Assembly: GCA_028873965.1 (NCBI GenBank)
Contig: JAPPMU010000038.1
Span: 1-41,629 of the forward strand
Length of the DNA: 41,629 bases
Source of the DNA: Chloroflexota bacterium
GTDB lineage: Bacteria; Chloroflexota; Dehalococcoidia; Lucifugimonadales; UBA3495
Direction of reading: 5' to 3'
The notes below the pieces were generated by a model. That model saw only the letters and a list, made by a program, of their open reading frames with translations, made no database searches and was not told where the DNA came from. The position numbers were made by a program, and so were the translations under genes. Below, one piece after another: positions 17,421-26,034 of the stretch. The stretch's first letter is position 1. The number at the start of each line of letters is the position of its first letter.

Positions 17421-17861
17421 ATGTGTAATATCAAGCCAGTCCGCACCGAAGAGCAATACGAAGCGGCTTTGGCTCGCATTGAAATTCTGATGGATGCCGA
17501 ACCCAATACCCCGGAGGATGAAGAGCTTGACCTCCTGGTTGACCTGGTTCTGCTCTACGAATATCGCAACATACCGATGCCCGTACCCGAAGGCAGGGCT
17601 CTCATCAGGTTCTGGGTTGAAGAAAGGGGCTGGACGGTTCAGAGCATAAATGAACTGCTCGAAGGCAACGGGGACATCGAAGAGTTGCTGGCCGGCGAAC
17701 AGGAAATGACGCCGGCCATGGCGGAGACCCTGCACCTGCATCTCCGCATACCAGTGGCGGAGTTGCTCCGGGTTGCTAACACGCCTACCCCGCCCGGCGT
17801 CATTCCGCCCCTCTCCACCGTAGCCCGCGTCGCCGACCTCGCCAGGCAAATTCCGGGGTAG
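17421..17861 (+). CDS. higA: HigA-family antitoxin with HTH domain
   Basis: This 146-residue partner of the preceding toxin has an N-terminal half of the HigA type, RTEEQYEAALARIEILMDAEPNTPEDEELDLLVDLVLLYE. A Xre-like helix-turn-helix region follows: RFWVEERGWTVQSINELLEGNGDIEELLAGEQEMTPAMAETLHLHLRIP. It would neutralise the toxin and probably autorepress the operon. The C-terminus is extended by a proline-rich segment (TPTPPGVIPP). A hairpin (CCCGCCG..CGGCGGG, 17890-17913) lies after the stop but lacks a U-tract. Confidence 0.87.
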   Translation: MCNIKPVRTEEQYEAALARIEILMDAEPNTPEDEELDLLVDLVLLYEYRNIPMPVPEGRALIRFWVEERGWTVQSINELLEGNGDIEELLAGEQEMTPAMAETLHLHLRIPVAELLRVANTPTPPGVIPPLSTVARVADLARQIPG

Positions 17862-18050
17862 GGTCCGCCAAGGCCGTGTTCAGAAGCAGCCCGCCGCTAA
17901 TCGCAACGGCGGGCCAGAAATTGACCCTGCGGCGCGAAGCCTCGGGGAATCTCAGTTATCGTTCCGGGCAATGGCGCGGAGAACGGTCCGCTGCTATGAT
18001 TTCGTTGCCGCCATATTTCACATTCTTGACCAATAACAGGTTCGCTGATC

Positions 18051-21000
18051 GTGTTCACTCACCTGCATACTCACACCGAATACAGCATGCTCGATGGCAT
18101 CAGCCGCATCCCGGACCTGGTGAACCGCACCCGCGAGCTGGGAATGGACGCCATGAGCATCACCGACCACGGGTCGCTTTACGGCGTGGTCGATTTCTAC
18201 TCCGAGTGCAAGGACGCCGGCATAAAACCCATCATCGGATGCGAGTTCTACGTTGCCCACGCCAGCCGGCACGACCGCACTCCCAACGAGCGCACCGCCA
18301 ACCACTTGGTGCTGATCGCCAAGGACAACACGGGCTATCGCAACCTGCTGCAACTGGTCACGCTGTCCCACCTGGAAGGTTTCCATTACCGGCCGCGCAT
18401 CGACAAGGAGCTGATCGACCGCCACCGCCAAGGGTTGATCTGCCTTTCCGGGTGCCCCTCCGCCGAGGTGCCCACCCTGCTGGCCGACGGCAATTATCAG
18501 GACGCCAAGCAGATGGTCGGATGGTACCGCGAGCTGTTCGGCGAGAACTACTTCCTGGAGTTGCAGCGGCACGAGCATATCGAGCAGCTGCCCCGGATCA
18601 ACGACGGCCTGGTGCGATTGAACCGGGAGACCGGCGTACCCCTGCTGGTCACCAATGACGCCCATTACGTCCGGCAGTCCGATTACCAGTACCAGGACGT
18701 GTACATCTGCATCCAGACGGGCACCAACGTGTTGGACGAGAAGCGGCTGCGGATGGAGGACTCGTCCTACTACATCCGGTCGGCCGACGAGATGGCGGCA
18801 CTGTTCCACGATTTCCCCAAGGCCGTGGACATCACCGGCGAGGTGGCGCAGCAATGTGATGTCTCGCTGGGTTTTGGCCAGATGCACCTGCCCCGATATC
18901 CCACTCCGAATAACGAGGACGCTGACGCCTACCTGGAACGCATCTGCTGGGAGGGGTTCAACCAGCGGTACGGGATCAACAACGAGGCCGCCCGCGCCCG
19001 CATGGAGTACGAGCTGGAGGTGGTGCGACAGACCAGCTTCGCCAACTACTTCCTGGTGGTGTGGGACATCATCTCCTTCGTCCGCAAGCAGCAGATTCTT
19101 TTCGGAGTCCGGGGGAGCGCCGCCGCCAGCGTGGTGCTGTACTGCCTGGGCATCACCGATATCGACCCGATGCGGTACAACCTGGTGTTCGAGCGGTTCT
19201 TGAACTTCGAACGGAAGGAAATGCCCGACATCGACATGGACTTCCAGGACGACCGGCGTGATGAGGTGCTGCGCTACGTCATCGACCGCTATGGCAGCGA
19301 CCGGGTGGCCCAGATCATCACCTTCGGAACCCTGGGGCCCAAGGCCGCGCTGCGTGACGTGGGCCGGGGGCTGGGCATGGGCTACGGCGACGTCGACCGC
19401 ATCGCCCGCATGGTGCCGTTCAAGTCCCGCACGATCTCCGACGCCATGTCGGCAAACCAGGAAATGGCGGACACCTACGTCCGCGACGCCGCGATCCGGG
19501 AGCTGGTGGACAACGCCCAGGCCCTGGAGGGCATCGTCCACCACGTGAGCACCCACGCGGCGGGCGTGCTGATCGCCGACGAACCGCTGACCGAAACCGT
19601 CCCGCTGCAACGTCCCTCCCGAGGGGACGAGAACAGCCCGGTAATGATGACCCAGTACTCCATGGACCCGGTGGCCAAGCTGGGGCTGCTCAAGATGGAC
19701 TTCCTGGGCCTGACCAACCTCACCATCCTGGACCGGACCATCAAGCTGCTGGACGAGGAACGGGGCATCCGTATCGACCTGAGCCGTTTGACGCTGGACG
19801 ACGAGGCCACCTACGAGTTGCTGGGTACCGGCAACACCACCGACCTGTTCCAACTGGAAAGCGCGGGGATGCAGCGGTACATCAAGGAACTGAAGCCGTC
19901 GGATCTCGGCGACATCGCGGCAATGATCGCGCTGTATCGCCCTGGCCCCATGGAGCACATCGACCGGTTCATTCGCTCCAAGCACGGCCGGGAGCAGGTG
20001 AGCTACCCCCATCCCAGCATGAAGGAACTGCTGGATGAGACCTACGGCGTCATCGTGTACCAGGACCAGGTGCTGCACGTCCTGCAGAACTTCGCCGGCT
20101 ATTCCCTGGGCGAAGCCGACACGGTGCGCAAGGCGATGGGGAAAAAGATACCGGAGTTGATGGCCGAGGAGCGCGAACGGTTCGTGTCCGGCGCAGTGCA
20201 GAAGGGCTACTCGGAACAGATGGGCACGGAGATATTCAACCTGATCGAGCCCTTCGCCGGATACGCCTTCAACAAGGCGCACAGTGTGAGCTACGGCCTG
20301 ATCTCCTACTGGACCGCCTACTTCAAGACCCACTATCCCCTGGAGTACATGGCCTCGGTGCTCAACTGCCGCCTGGACCACGGTGACCGCTACGTCGCGT
20401 CGATCAACGAGTGCACGCGCATGGGCATTGGGATCGAGCTGCCCGACGTGAACTGCTCCGGCATCCACTACACCATCGACACGTCCGCCGACCGGGCGCA
20501 GAGCGGCAAGCTGCGCATCGGCCTGGCCGCGATCAAGACCGTGGGAGAGGCCGCCATAACGCCCATCGTCACCGAGCGCGTCGCCAAGGGCCCCTACGCG
20601 TCGATCACCGACTTCTGCCGGCGCGTGGACGTGTCGGGTCTGAACCGCCGCACTCTGGAGGGGCTCGCGAAAGCCGGGGCCTTCGATTCTCTGGCGCCGC
20701 GGGCCACCGTGATCGGCAACCTGGACCGCATCTGGGCACTGGCGCAGCAGGAAACTCGGAACCGCAACTCCGGCCAGTTCGGCATGTTCGGTGAGGAGAT
20801 GGACAGCGGTGCCGGCGGCACTCTGCTGGAGCTCGACACGTCCTACGACGACTACACGGCGCAGGAAAAAGCCAACCTGGAAAAGGAGTACCTGGGGGTC
20901 GCGCTTTCGTACAACCCGTTGCTGGCGCTGGCCGCGATAAACCCGGGCGACGCCTACAACTCGATCGATCAGCTGGACGAGGAGATGATCAGCAGCACGG

Positions 21001-21659
21001 TGACGCTCCTGGGGCACGTCGCCGGCGTCACCGAGCGTTACACCCGCGACAATCGCAAGTTTCTGCGAATCGACCTGGCCATGGTCGGAGGGCAGGTTGA
21101 GGCGATGGTCTGGCCGGACTCGCTGGAAAAGACGGCGCACGTCTGGCAGGCTGGCCGGGTCGCGCGGGTTACAGGCCGGCTCCAGATCCGCGGCGATGAT
21201 TTCTCCATCGCGTGTTACGACGCGCAGGAATTCGCGCTACCGGAAACCGCGGTGCCGGCTCCGGAAGGCCACACGGCGCCGGCGACCGCAATCAAGCCGG
21301 CGCCGGCGAACCCGAGTCCGCCGTCGAAGCCTTCCCGTTCCAACGGCAACAGGCAGGCTCCGGCCCCGCCAGCATCAGCATCCTCCAACGGCCACCGGGA
21401 GTCTGGCGTCCTGATCCGGATGGTAGAGACCGATCAGCCGGACGAGGACCGCTACCGGCTGCGGCAGGCCATCCGGGTCATGCTGGAATACACCGGAGAG
21501 GACAAGGTGTACCTGGAACTGAATCTCAAGGAAGGGCGCAAGGTCCTGATGGAGATCCCCACCGTTTCAACCGCGGTGTGCGACGAGCTGGAGCAGCGCG
21601 TCCAGGACCTACTGCTCCAGGATGAGAGCTGTACCGAGTACCCGGCGCAAGCCGCGTAA
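18051..21659 (+). CDS. dnaE: DNA polymerase III subunit alpha (DnaE)
   Basis: This 1202-residue C-family replicative polymerase starts at GTG 18051; an in-frame stop lies just upstream and any later start would lose the PHP motif. The N-terminal PHP domain has HLHTHTEYSMLDG with its metal-binding His residues intact. GVRGSAAAS and the palm motif MPDIDMDF (about 389-396) carry catalytic Asp. YSLGEADTVRKAMGKK and GYAFNKAHSVSYG are DnaE signatures. A helix-hairpin-helix region and an OB-fold near 985-1060 follow. A Pro/Ala-rich linker (about 1075-1120) leads to a short C-terminal domain. The length is slightly above E. coli DnaE because of this linker. Confidence 0.97.
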   Translation: MFTHLHTHTEYSMLDGISRIPDLVNRTRELGMDAMSITDHGSLYGVVDFYSECKDAGIKPIIGCEFYVAHASRHDRTPNERTANHLVLIAKDNTGYRNLLQLVTLSHLEGFHYRPRIDKELIDRHRQGLICLSGCPSAEVPTLLADGNYQDAKQMVGWYRELFGENYFLELQRHEHIEQLPRINDGLVRLNRETGVPLLVTNDAHYVRQSDYQYQDVYICIQTGTNVLDEKRLRMEDSSYYIRSADEMAALFHDFPKAVDITGEVAQQCDVSLGFGQMHLPRYPTPNNEDADAYLERICWEGFNQRYGINNEAARARMEYELEVVRQTSFANYFLVVWDIISFVRKQQILFGVRGSAAASVVLYCLGITDIDPMRYNLVFERFLNFERKEMPDIDMDFQDDRRDEVLRYVIDRYGSDRVAQIITFGTLGPKAALRDVGRGLGMGYGDVDRIARMVPFKSRTISDAMSANQEMADTYVRDAAIRELVDNAQALEGIVHHVSTHAAGVLIADEPLTETVPLQRPSRGDENSPVMMTQYSMDPVAKLGLLKMDFLGLTNLTILDRTIKLLDEERGIRIDLSRLTLDDEATYELLGTGNTTDLFQLESAGMQRYIKELKPSDLGDIAAMIALYRPGPMEHIDRFIRSKHGREQVSYPHPSMKELLDETYGVIVYQDQVLHVLQNFAGYSLGEADTVRKAMGKKIPELMAEERERFVSGAVQKGYSEQMGTEIFNLIEPFAGYAFNKAHSVSYGLISYWTAYFKTHYPLEYMASVLNCRLDHGDRYVASINECTRMGIGIELPDVNCSGIHYTIDTSADRAQSGKLRIGLAAIKTVGEAAITPIVTERVAKGPYASITDFCRRVDVSGLNRRTLEGLAKAGAFDSLAPRATVIGNLDRIWALAQQETRNRNSGQFGMFGEEMDSGAGGTLLELDTSYDDYTAQEKANLEKEYLGVALSYNPLLALAAINPGDAYNSIDQLDEEMISSTVTLLGHVAGVTERYTRDNRKFLRIDLAMVGGQVEAMVWPDSLEKTAHVWQAGRVARVTGRLQIRGDDFSIACYDAQEFALPETAVPAPEGHTAPATAIKPAPANPSPPSKPSRSNGNRQAPAPPASASSNGHRESGVLIRMVETDQPDEDRYRLRQAIRVMLEYTGEDKVYLELNLKEGRKVLMEIPTVSTAVCDELEQRVQDLLLQDESCTEYPAQAA

Positions 21660-21693
21660 GTCCTGGCGTCCGCCGGGTTGCGCCGGCGCAGGA

Positions 21694-22218
21694 TCAGTCC
21701 GACGCGGGGATCTGCAGACCCAGACCGGCGGCGATGAACCGCCGGCCGTTTTCCTGGTAGCGCGCGGTCGGGTTCTCCAACCGCTTCCGGTGAACCTCGG
21801 GCAGTTCCCGGATCCGGCCGGGCACGCCGACCACCAGCGACTCGTTGGGGATGGGCGTTCCGGTGACGATGGCTCCCGCGCCGATCAGGACATAGTCACC
21901 GACCTTGCAGTCCTCCAGGCAGACGGCGTTGACCCCGATCATCACGTTGTTGCCGACGATGCCGCCGTGGATTACCGCGCCGTGGGTCATCAGCACGTTG
22001 TCGCCCAGCTCCAGGTAGTCGTCGGTGTGCAGGACGCAGTTGTCCTGGATTGAGCAGTTCTTGCCGATGACGATCTGGCCGTAGTCGGCGCGTATCACCG
22101 CTCCGGGCCAGATGCTGGTCCCCTCGCCGATTATCACGTCGCCGACGATGTAGGCGGCCTCGCTTACGAACACGCTGGGGTGGATTTGCGGCGACTTGCC
22201 GTCGATGCTGCGAATCAA
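21694..22218 (-). CDS. Gamma-carbonic anhydrase family protein
   Basis: This 174-residue left-handed beta-helix (hexapeptide-repeat) protein is of the gamma-CA / YrdA type. The three metal-binding His of the family are present at His64 (CVLHTD), His79 (LMTHG) and His84 (VIHGG). The Arg-Asp pair RADYGQI and QDNCVLHTD match active-site neighbourhood residues. Hexapeptide turns run from about residue 20 to 125 and a C-terminal helix follows. It may hydrate CO2 or act as an acyl-transferase-like relative; many family members are inactive in vitro. It converges with dnaE, with 34 nt between the stops. Confidence 0.9.
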   Translation of the reverse strand: MIRSIDGKSPQIHPSVFVSEAAYIVGDVIIGEGTSIWPGAVIRADYGQIVIGKNCSIQDNCVLHTDDYLELGDNVLMTHGAVIHGGIVGNNVMIGVNAVCLEDCKVGDYVLIGAGAIVTGTPIPNESLVVGVPGRIRELPEVHRKRLENPTARYQENGRRFIAAGLGLQIPASD

Positions 22219-22305
22219 GGGTTCCTCCTGTTGGTTATCGGTTACGGCAATTATAGCCGGCCATCAGCGCGGTCGATTGGCCGCGGCAGATCCCCAAGTT
22301 TGGGT

Positions 22306-22460
22306 AACTGTTCAGAATCCAGGGGGTTGTCATTGCGAGGCGCTTGCGCCGTGGCAATCTCGCCACGGTATCAACATCGTCTGCCCTGATGGATTCGCTT
22401 GCCCCAACGAGATTGCCGCGCTGCGCTCGCAATGACGATCCCCCGCAACCCTAAACAGTT
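22306..22460. repeat. Palindromic repeat, GTCATTGCGAG family, copy 2
   Basis: The inner core runs from GTCATTGCGAGGCG (22329) to GCTCGCAATGAC (22436). Outer arms AACTGTT (22306) and AACAGTT (22454-22460) extend the palindrome. It fills most of the 320-bp gap between the carbonic anhydrase start and tRNA-Asp and carries no gene. Confidence 0.65.
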
Positions 22461-22477
22461 GCAAGTTTGGACTCTGA

Positions 22478-22507
22478 TTGACAATACCAAGGCGTGCTGA
22501 CTACAAT
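22478..22507 (+). promoter_or_regulatory. Sigma-70 promoter of tRNA-Asp
   Basis: A perfect -35 TTGACA (22478-22483) and -10 TACAAT (22502-22507) are spaced by 18 nt. Initiation near 22514 would leave a 26-nt leader before the tRNA. This is the clearest promoter in the window. Confidence 0.85.
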
Positions 22508-22539
22508 GATTCAACGCGCGATGATCTCGCGTGTTTTGT

Positions 22540-22615
22540 GGCCCGGTGGTGTAGCGGTTAACATACTGCCCTGTCAAGGCAGAGATCGGCGGTTCGAATC
22601 CGCTCCGGGTCGCCA
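22540..22615 (+). tRNA. tRNA-Asp (anticodon GTC)
   Basis: The cloverleaf has acceptor GGCCCGG/CCGGGTC, anticodon stem CTGCC/GGCAG with loop CTGTCAA (GTC), and T arm GGCGG-TTCGAAT-CCGCT. Discriminator G and an encoded CCA follow. Discriminator G fits tRNA-Asp identity. Length 76 nt. Confidence 0.96.
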
Positions 22616-22735
22616 CTGAAATTCTTGAAACGGCTCACGATGGTGAGCCGTTTTTCGTTGACCGGCTCACCGGCCTGGCCAGCCGGAGCCTGAGCGGGTT
22701 CGCATACGCCCGGCATGATCACTGATCCGGCAGCG

Positions 22736-22876
22736 CCTCGCGCATACCCAGTTTCGCCCGTGTTGTCATTGCGAGCGAAGCGCGGCAATCTCGTCAAGGC
22801 AACGAACGCCGCTACGGGAACGAGATCGCCACGTCGCTGCGCTCCTCGCGATGACAAACTGGGTATGCGTGAGCCG
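22736..22876. repeat. Palindromic repeat, GTCATTGCGAG family, copy 3
   Basis: The inner core GTCATTGCGAGCGAAG...CTCCTCGCGATGAC is flanked by longer arms GCGCATACCCAGTTT and AAACTGGGTATGCGT. It occupies the roughly 300-bp gap between tRNA-Asp and tRNA-Arg, which otherwise holds nothing recognisable. Confidence 0.7.
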
Positions 22877-22921
22877 GCAACGCGGATTGTCGCGCCGGGC
22901 GGTTGTGCTAAAATTAAAGGT

Positions 22922-22993
22922 GCCCCCGTAGCTCAGTGGATAGAGTGCTGGCCTCCGGAGCCAGAGACCGGAGTTCGAGTCTCCGCGGGGGTA
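22922..22993 (+). tRNA. tRNA-Arg (anticodon CCG)
   Basis: The cloverleaf has acceptor GCCCCCG/CGGGGGT, D arm GCTC/GAGT, anticodon stem CTGGC/GCCAG with loop CTCCGGA (CCG), and T arm CGGAG-TTCGAGT-CTCCG. The variable region has 4 nt. CCA is not encoded (CTT follows), unlike the other three tRNAs here. Confidence 0.95.
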
Positions 22994-23030
22994 CTTTGCC
23001 GGATCGCCCGGGCCGTCGGGAGAGAGACGT

Positions 23031-23105
23031 CGGGGTGTGGCCTAGCGGCAAGGCGCCTGCTTTGGGAGCAGGAGATCGGCAGTTCGAATCTGCCCACCCC
23101 GACCA
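23031..23105 (+). tRNA. tRNA-Pro (anticodon TGG)
   Basis: The cloverleaf has acceptor CGGGGTG/CACCCCG, anticodon stem CCTGC/GCAGG with loop TTTGGGA (TGG), and T arm GGCAG-TTCGAAT-CTGCC. Discriminator A and an encoded CCA follow. It begins 37 nt after tRNA-Arg, so both probably come from one transcript. Confidence 0.96.
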
Positions 23106-23134
23106 GGCAACCGTCAGAATGGCCCCATAAGTTC

Positions 23135-23202
23135 GTCTCTCCGGCGAAAGCCGGAGTCCAGGAACATACTGCTGGATTCCGGCTTTCGCCGGAATGACGA
23201 AT
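23135..23202. repeat. Inverted-repeat element (CCGGCGAAAGCCGG type)
   Basis: The left arm CGTCTCTCCGGCGAAAGCCGGAGTCCAG pairs with the right arm, which reads CGTCATTCCGGCGAAAGCCGGAATCCAG on the minus strand; spacer about 12 nt. Each arm is itself a small hairpin. It lies between tRNA-Pro and the 3' end of the TenA gene. Confidence 0.7.
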
Positions 23203-23210
23203 CTGAAAGA

Positions 23211-23876
23211 TCAGACCGGCCAGTCCTCCAGCGTCCAGCCCATTTCCCAGAAAGCCTGCTCGTAGCGCGTGCACGTGATGTACGCCTCTTTCATGGCGGC
23301 GATCTCAGCGGGCCCGGCCGTGGCGGCGATGCGGTCGCAGATGGCGCGGCATTCCTCGGCCACCGACTGCTGCTCGGCGGCGGCGTACATCTGGATCCAC
23401 TGCGCGTAGCCGGCGTGGTCCGGCAGGCCCTGGTCGGCCAGACGCTCGCCCACGCGCCAGTATCCCCAAATGCAGGGGAGCACCGCGGCGACCACTTCAC
23501 CGAAGGTTCCCTGGTGGGCAACCCGGAGCAGGTAGCTGGTGTAGGAGTAGCAGGTCGGCGCGTGCCGGGTGGCGTCCAGCTCAGCCTCGGTGATGCCGAA
23601 CTGCGCACAGTAGGAACGGTGCAGGTCCATCTCGGTGTTCAGGATGTAGTCCACGGCGTGGGCGAACCAGGACATGGCCGGCAGGTCCGGAGCCTTCGCC
23701 GACGCCAGGGCGAGCACGCGGGCGAAATCGATGAGATAGACGTAGTCCTGGGTGATGAAGTGCTTGAACCGGTCCAGCGGGAGCGTCCCGTCGCCGATGC
23801 CCTGCACGAAGGGATGGAACGCCATGGCATCGCGTTGCAGCTGGGACTCTTGCTCGATCTCGTCGCAGAAAGACAT
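23211..23876 (-). CDS. tenA: TenA family protein (thiaminase II-like)
   Basis: This 221-residue TENA/THI-4 family all-helical protein would hydrolyse thiamine or salvage amino-HMP-type pyrimidines. Expected active-site features are visible: Asp-Tyr in ITQDYVYL, the Cys in AVLPCIWGYW, and the C-terminal Glu in YEQAFWEMGW. FHPFVQGIGDGTLPLDRFKHF is the family's N-terminal signature. The start at 23876 has GGAGG upstream; the frame is open to 24002. No other thiamine gene lies nearby, so a general salvage role rather than pathway clustering is suggested. Confidence 0.9.
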   Translation of the reverse strand: MSFCDEIEQESQLQRDAMAFHPFVQGIGDGTLPLDRFKHFITQDYVYLIDFARVLALASAKAPDLPAMSWFAHAVDYILNTEMDLHRSYCAQFGITEAELDATRHAPTCYSYTSYLLRVAHQGTFGEVVAAVLPCIWGYWRVGERLADQGLPDHAGYAQWIQMYAAAEQQSVAEECRAICDRIAATAGPAEIAAMKEAYITCTRYEQAFWEMGWTLEDWPV

Positions 23877-24033
23877 CGGGGTTCCTCCAGGATTGGCGCA
23901 GTGTGGATGTTCGCCCATTCTAACGCACCGGGTACGGGGTTGAGGGTTCGATTGGGCCGGGCCGTCATGCCATGATCTCCTTCGTGGAGAGTATTGCGAC
24001 ACGGAGTCGATGCCGACCTCAACTTGGATGGTC

Positions 24034-24039
24034 TATAAT
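24034..24039 (+). promoter_or_regulatory. -10 element for the rplI-dnaB operon
   Basis: A perfect TATAAT lies 92 nt before the rplI ATG, in the divergent gap with tenA. The -35 region at 17 nt is poor (TGCCGA). Confidence 0.5.
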
Positions 24040-24130
24040 GACTGCCTAAACTCGATCCCAGCAGATAGCGAACGCCGGCACGTCAACCCAGTATTTCGCC
24101 GGCTGTCGCCAGTATAGAGAGGCACTCCCC

Positions 24131-24580
24131 ATGATGATGCTGTTCCTGCACGATGTTCCCGACCAGGCGCGGGCCGGCGAGGTGAAACGCGTTTCGCGCG
24201 GCTACGCCCGGAACTACCTGCTGCCCAAGGGCCTGGCCGAAATCGCCACCGACGAGACGATGAAGCGCCTGGACAAGATCAAGGTCGAGGGCGACCAGCA
24301 GCGGGCGCGTGAGACGCAGGTCGTGGAGGAACTGGCCGAGGCGCTGGACAACCTCACCGTGACCATCCCGGGCCGCGTCACGCCCACCGGCCGCTACTAC
24401 GGCGCCATCAGCGGCATCGGCATCGCCGACGCCATTGGCGAGATGCTGGAGCGCGAAATCGACCGACGCATCACCAACAACGTCGAACCGATCCGGGAGC
24501 CGGGCGAGTACGAGGTGGTGCTGAACCTCTCCAGCGAAATTCGGGCGACCATCAACGTCATCGCGGCAGTGGAAGAATAA
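24131..24580 (+). CDS. rplI: 50S ribosomal protein L9
   Basis: This 149-residue protein has the bL9 N-terminal domain (MLFLHDVPDQARAGEVKRVSRGYARNYLLPKGLA) and central helix (about 45-75). The C-terminal domain ends in the NVEPIREPGEYEVVLNLSSEIRATINVIA region. The conserved GYARNYLLPKGLA is unmistakable. The start could be any of the three Met codons at 24131-24139; the third gives the canonical spacing before LFLHDV. It heads an apparent operon with dnaB, an arrangement common across bacteria. Confidence 0.95.
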   Translation: MMMLFLHDVPDQARAGEVKRVSRGYARNYLLPKGLAEIATDETMKRLDKIKVEGDQQRARETQVVEELAEALDNLTVTIPGRVTPTGRYYGAISGIGIADAIGEMLEREIDRRITNNVEPIREPGEYEVVLNLSSEIRATINVIAAVEE

Positions 24581-24648
24581 ACCGCCAGTAGACGCCATTC
24601 GGTCGCGGCGCAGGTCGCGGCGGCGATTTAACAGAGGACCGGTACGCC

Positions 24649-26034
24649 GTGGTTGCCGACCCGTACAGCGAACGGCAATTGCCCCACGACCTTGAGGCCG
24701 AGGCGGCGGTGCTGGGCGCGCTGCTCATTGACGGCGACGCGCTGCATCGTGTCACGCCGCTGATCAAGCCCGAGGACTTTCACCGGGCCCGGCACCAGTT
24801 CTGTTTCGCCGCGTGCGTCGCGGTTTTCCTGCGCCAGGAGGCCATCGACCAGATCACCGTCGCCCGGGAGTTGCAGACCCAGGGACGCCTGGAGCAGGTG
24901 GGCGGGCTGCCCTACCTGGGCCAGCTCATCGCCGGAACCCCCACGTCGGTCAACGTGGAGCACTACGCCGCCATCGTTGCCGAGACGGCGGCCAAGCGGC
25001 GGGTCATTGCGGCCGGCAACCGCATCGCCGAGCTGGGCTTCGACGAGAGCTCGGACGTGGACGAGACGATGCGGCAGTCGGTGGAGGTTCTCTTCGGCGT
25101 GCGCCCAACGGGCGATGAACGGGGCTTCGTACCGCTGAGCTCGGTGCTGGACGTCTACCTTCAGGGAGACATCGGCGACGTTTCGCTGACCGACGAGCCG
25201 CCCCTGCAGAGCGGCTACAACGACTTCGACAGCCTGCTGGGCGGGATGCAGCGGTCCGACCTGCTGATCGTGGGCGCGCGCCCCGGCCTGGGCAAGAGCA
25301 GCCTGGCCCTCAACATCTGCACCAACGCGGCCAAGTCGGGCCAGACCTGCGGCATCTTCAGCCTGGAAATGAGCCGCGAGCAGGTGGCCATGCGCATGCT
25401 CGTGGCCGAATCGGGGGTAGACTCCCACCGGCTCCGCCTCGGATTGCTGTCGGAAGCCGAGCAGAACGTGATCTCCGACGCCGTGGGCTTGCTGTCGGGT
25501 CTTCCCATCTTCATTGACGACACGCCGTTCCAGACCACCATGGACATGCGGAGCAAGGCGCAACGGCTGCAGCTGGAGCACGGGCTGGATTTCCTGGTGG
25601 TGGACTACCTCCAGTTGATCCAGGGCGGCGGCCGGCGGCAGGGCTATGGCGAGAACCGGGTCCAGGAAATCAGTGAGATCTCCCGGTCCCTCAAGGGCAT
25701 GGCCCGGGATCTGAATACGCCAGTGTTCACCTGCTCGCAGCTCAGCCGCGTGGTGGAAAACCGGCCCGGCCATCGTCCGCAGCTCTCCGACCTGCGCGAC
25801 AGCGGCAGCATCGAGCAGGACGCCGACGTGGTGACCTTCCTGTTCCGGGAGGACCGGGTCTTCACCGAGGAAGAATGGGAGCAGCACGCGCCGGGCCGTC
25901 CCTACCCGCGCAACCTGGTGGAACTCATCGTCGCCAAGCACCGCCACGGGCCCACTGGGAGTTTCCACCTCTACTTCCGGGACAACCTGATGCGGTTCGA
26001 CGAGTTGGCACGCTACGAGGAATCCGTCGCCTAG
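24649..26034 (+). CDS. dnaB: Replicative DNA helicase DnaB
   Basis: This 461-residue hexameric helicase is of full family length. The N-terminal domain (QLPHDLEAEAAVLGALLID) is followed by the RecA-like core with Walker A GARPGLGKSS near 208-217. IFSLEMSREQVAMRML (H1a region), DFLVVDYLQLI (Walker B) and DLRDSGSIEQDADVV follow. The C-terminal region has NLVELIVAKHRHGPTG with the arginine-finger area. The start is GTG at 24649 with AGAGGA upstream. Its stop is directly followed by the ATG of the DnaD-domain gene, with no spacer. Confidence 0.97.
   Translation: MVADPYSERQLPHDLEAEAAVLGALLIDGDALHRVTPLIKPEDFHRARHQFCFAACVAVFLRQEAIDQITVARELQTQGRLEQVGGLPYLGQLIAGTPTSVNVEHYAAIVAETAAKRRVIAAGNRIAELGFDESSDVDETMRQSVEVLFGVRPTGDERGFVPLSSVLDVYLQGDIGDVSLTDEPPLQSGYNDFDSLLGGMQRSDLLIVGARPGLGKSSLALNICTNAAKSGQTCGIFSLEMSREQVAMRMLVAESGVDSHRLRLGLLSEAEQNVISDAVGLLSGLPIFIDDTPFQTTMDMRSKAQRLQLEHGLDFLVVDYLQLIQGGGRRQGYGENRVQEISEISRSLKGMARDLNTPVFTCSQLSRVVENRPGHRPQLSDLRDSGSIEQDADVVTFLFREDRVFTEEEWEQHAPGRPYPRNLVELIVAKHRHGPTGSFHLYFRDNLMRFDELARYEESVA

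Noticed and set aside
18018..21140. 1040-codon minus-strand open frame opposite dnaE
   Set aside because: The plus strand encodes a complete DnaE. The antisense frame is rich in His/Val/Gln/Leu and shows no family motif, as expected for the shadow of a high-GC gene.
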